A DNA stretch of 6,150 nucleotides. Source: Sphingobacteriia bacterium (GTDB taxonomy: Bacteria; Bacteroidota; Bacteroidia; UBA7662). Shown one piece after another: positions 5,840 to 6,150 of this stretch (positions are counted from its first letter, which is position 1; the number at the start of each line of letters is the position of its first letter). The notes beneath the pieces are model-generated. The model saw nothing but the letters and a program-made list of their open reading frames with translations, was not told where the DNA came from and did not search any database. The position numbers and the translations under genes were made by a program. The stretch spans positions 1-6,150 of the forward strand of contig RFPG01000083.1 in NCBI GenBank assembly GCA_009926245.1. The letters run 5' to 3'.

Positions 5840-6150
5840 ATGAACAAAGTTTGGATCGCCCTGCTCGGCCTCGCAATGGCCGTTTCCTGCAAAAAGAACG
5901 ATTCCTGGATTCCTTACGGACCCGGCTCTAACGGGCAAGGGGGCGGCGGAACCGGCGGCGGCGGAACCGGCGGAACCGGTTTGGTTGTATCCCGCGTTCA
6001 GAATGCTTTTGCCATCAACTTTAGCGGTAACTGGTGTGGACCCTGCGGTGCCAACGGTATTCCCGCTCTTTACAACTTGAGTACCACCCACGGTGCCAAA
6101 TTCAGCGGCATCAAGGTCGGTCTTAACGATCCCTTCACCATCCCCGAAGG
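5840..6150 (+). CDS. Thioredoxin-like (Omp28-like) lipoprotein with Gly/Thr linker, 5' part only
   Basis: The frame is open from the ATG at 5840 to the window end (103 codons); the 3' end lies outside. MNKVWIALLGLAMAVSC is a lipoprotein signal peptide with Cys17 as lipid site, followed by the charged tail KKND. Residues 27-47 form a linker rich in Gly (two GGGGT units and a GGT). The folded domain then starts at about residue 48 with LVVSRVQNAFAINF and the active site SGNWCGPCGANGIPAL (62-77), with Cys66 and Cys69. The CGPC sequence is that of classical thioredoxin, and the following IKVGLNDPF fits the Omp28/thioredoxin-like pattern. The linker suggests the redox domain is held away from the membrane. 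It follows the FAD enzyme by 84 bp with its own candidate promoter and has no Shine-Dalgarno. Lipoprotein and thioredoxin-like calls are strong; the exact subfamily needs the missing C-terminus. Confidence 0.82.
   Translation, partial: MNKVWIALLGLAMAVSCKKNDSWIPYGPGSNGQGGGGTGGGGTGGTGLVVSRVQNAFAINFSGNWCGPCGANGIPALYNLSTTHGAKFSGIKVGLNDPFTIPE
5939..5980 (+). repeat. Gly/Thr codon repeat encoding the lipoprotein linker
   Basis: A run of GGN and ACC codons in an irregular GGC-GGA-ACC pattern encodes GGGGTGGGGTGGTG after residue 33 of the lipoprotein. The near-identical codons make it prone to slippage, so its length may differ between strains. It sits exactly between the lipidated N-terminus and the thioredoxin-like domain. 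Confidence 0.85.

Noticed and set aside
5825..6091. Open frame on the - strand rich in Gly, Ser and Ala over the right-end lipoprotein gene
   Set aside because: It is the complement of the Gly/Thr linker and signal peptide of the + strand gene, which has a lipobox and a WCGPC site; the antisense product looks like a shadow.

Overview
The window looks like chromosome of a Bacteroidota bacterium with a moderately high G+C content (judged by eye, not counted). The evidence is: a DUF6029-type outer-membrane barrel and Omp28-type thioredoxin-like lipoproteins, both essentially Bacteroidota families; a BadF-type sugar kinase of the short Bacteroidota form; no Shine-Dalgarno sequence before any start codon; and one plausible promoter of the Bacteroidota -33/-7 type. 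The class cannot be fixed from this sequence. All six complete or 3'-complete genes read through without frameshifts, coding density is high, and there are no RNA genes, insertion sequences or CRISPR arrays.

Left part (1-1326, + strand): the 3' end of pfkA (6-phosphofructokinase), then a BadF/BadG/BcrA/BcrD-family ATPase most like an N-acetylglucosamine (or other sugar) kinase. This is a central sugar-phosphorylation pair. The kinase ends in a 4-bp convergent overlap with the next gene.

Middle and right part (1323-6150): an envelope gene group. On the - strand is a secreted TlpA-like thioredoxin (WCTPC). A 54-bp divergent gap separates it from a tightly packed + strand unit: a DUF6029-like outer-membrane beta-barrel with a C-terminal CTGGVC motif, an Omp28-like lipoprotein with a CVNC thioredoxin motif (9-bp gap), and a geranylgeranyl-reductase-family FAD oxidoreductase (20-bp gap). 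After an 84-bp intergenic gap with a candidate promoter comes the 5' part of a second thioredoxin-like lipoprotein (WCGPC) on a Gly/Thr linker, cut off by the window end.

The main theme is three thioredoxin-fold envelope proteins with CxxC motifs flanking a cysteine-bearing outer-membrane barrel of unknown function. This may be an undescribed envelope thiol-redox or outer-membrane protein maturation module. That function is inference from motifs and gene order. Smaller oddities are a 27-bp tandem repeat inserted into the FAD oxidoreductase, a GCEG sequence where its family usually has GADG, and a Lys at a normally Arg substrate-contact position of the phosphofructokinase.
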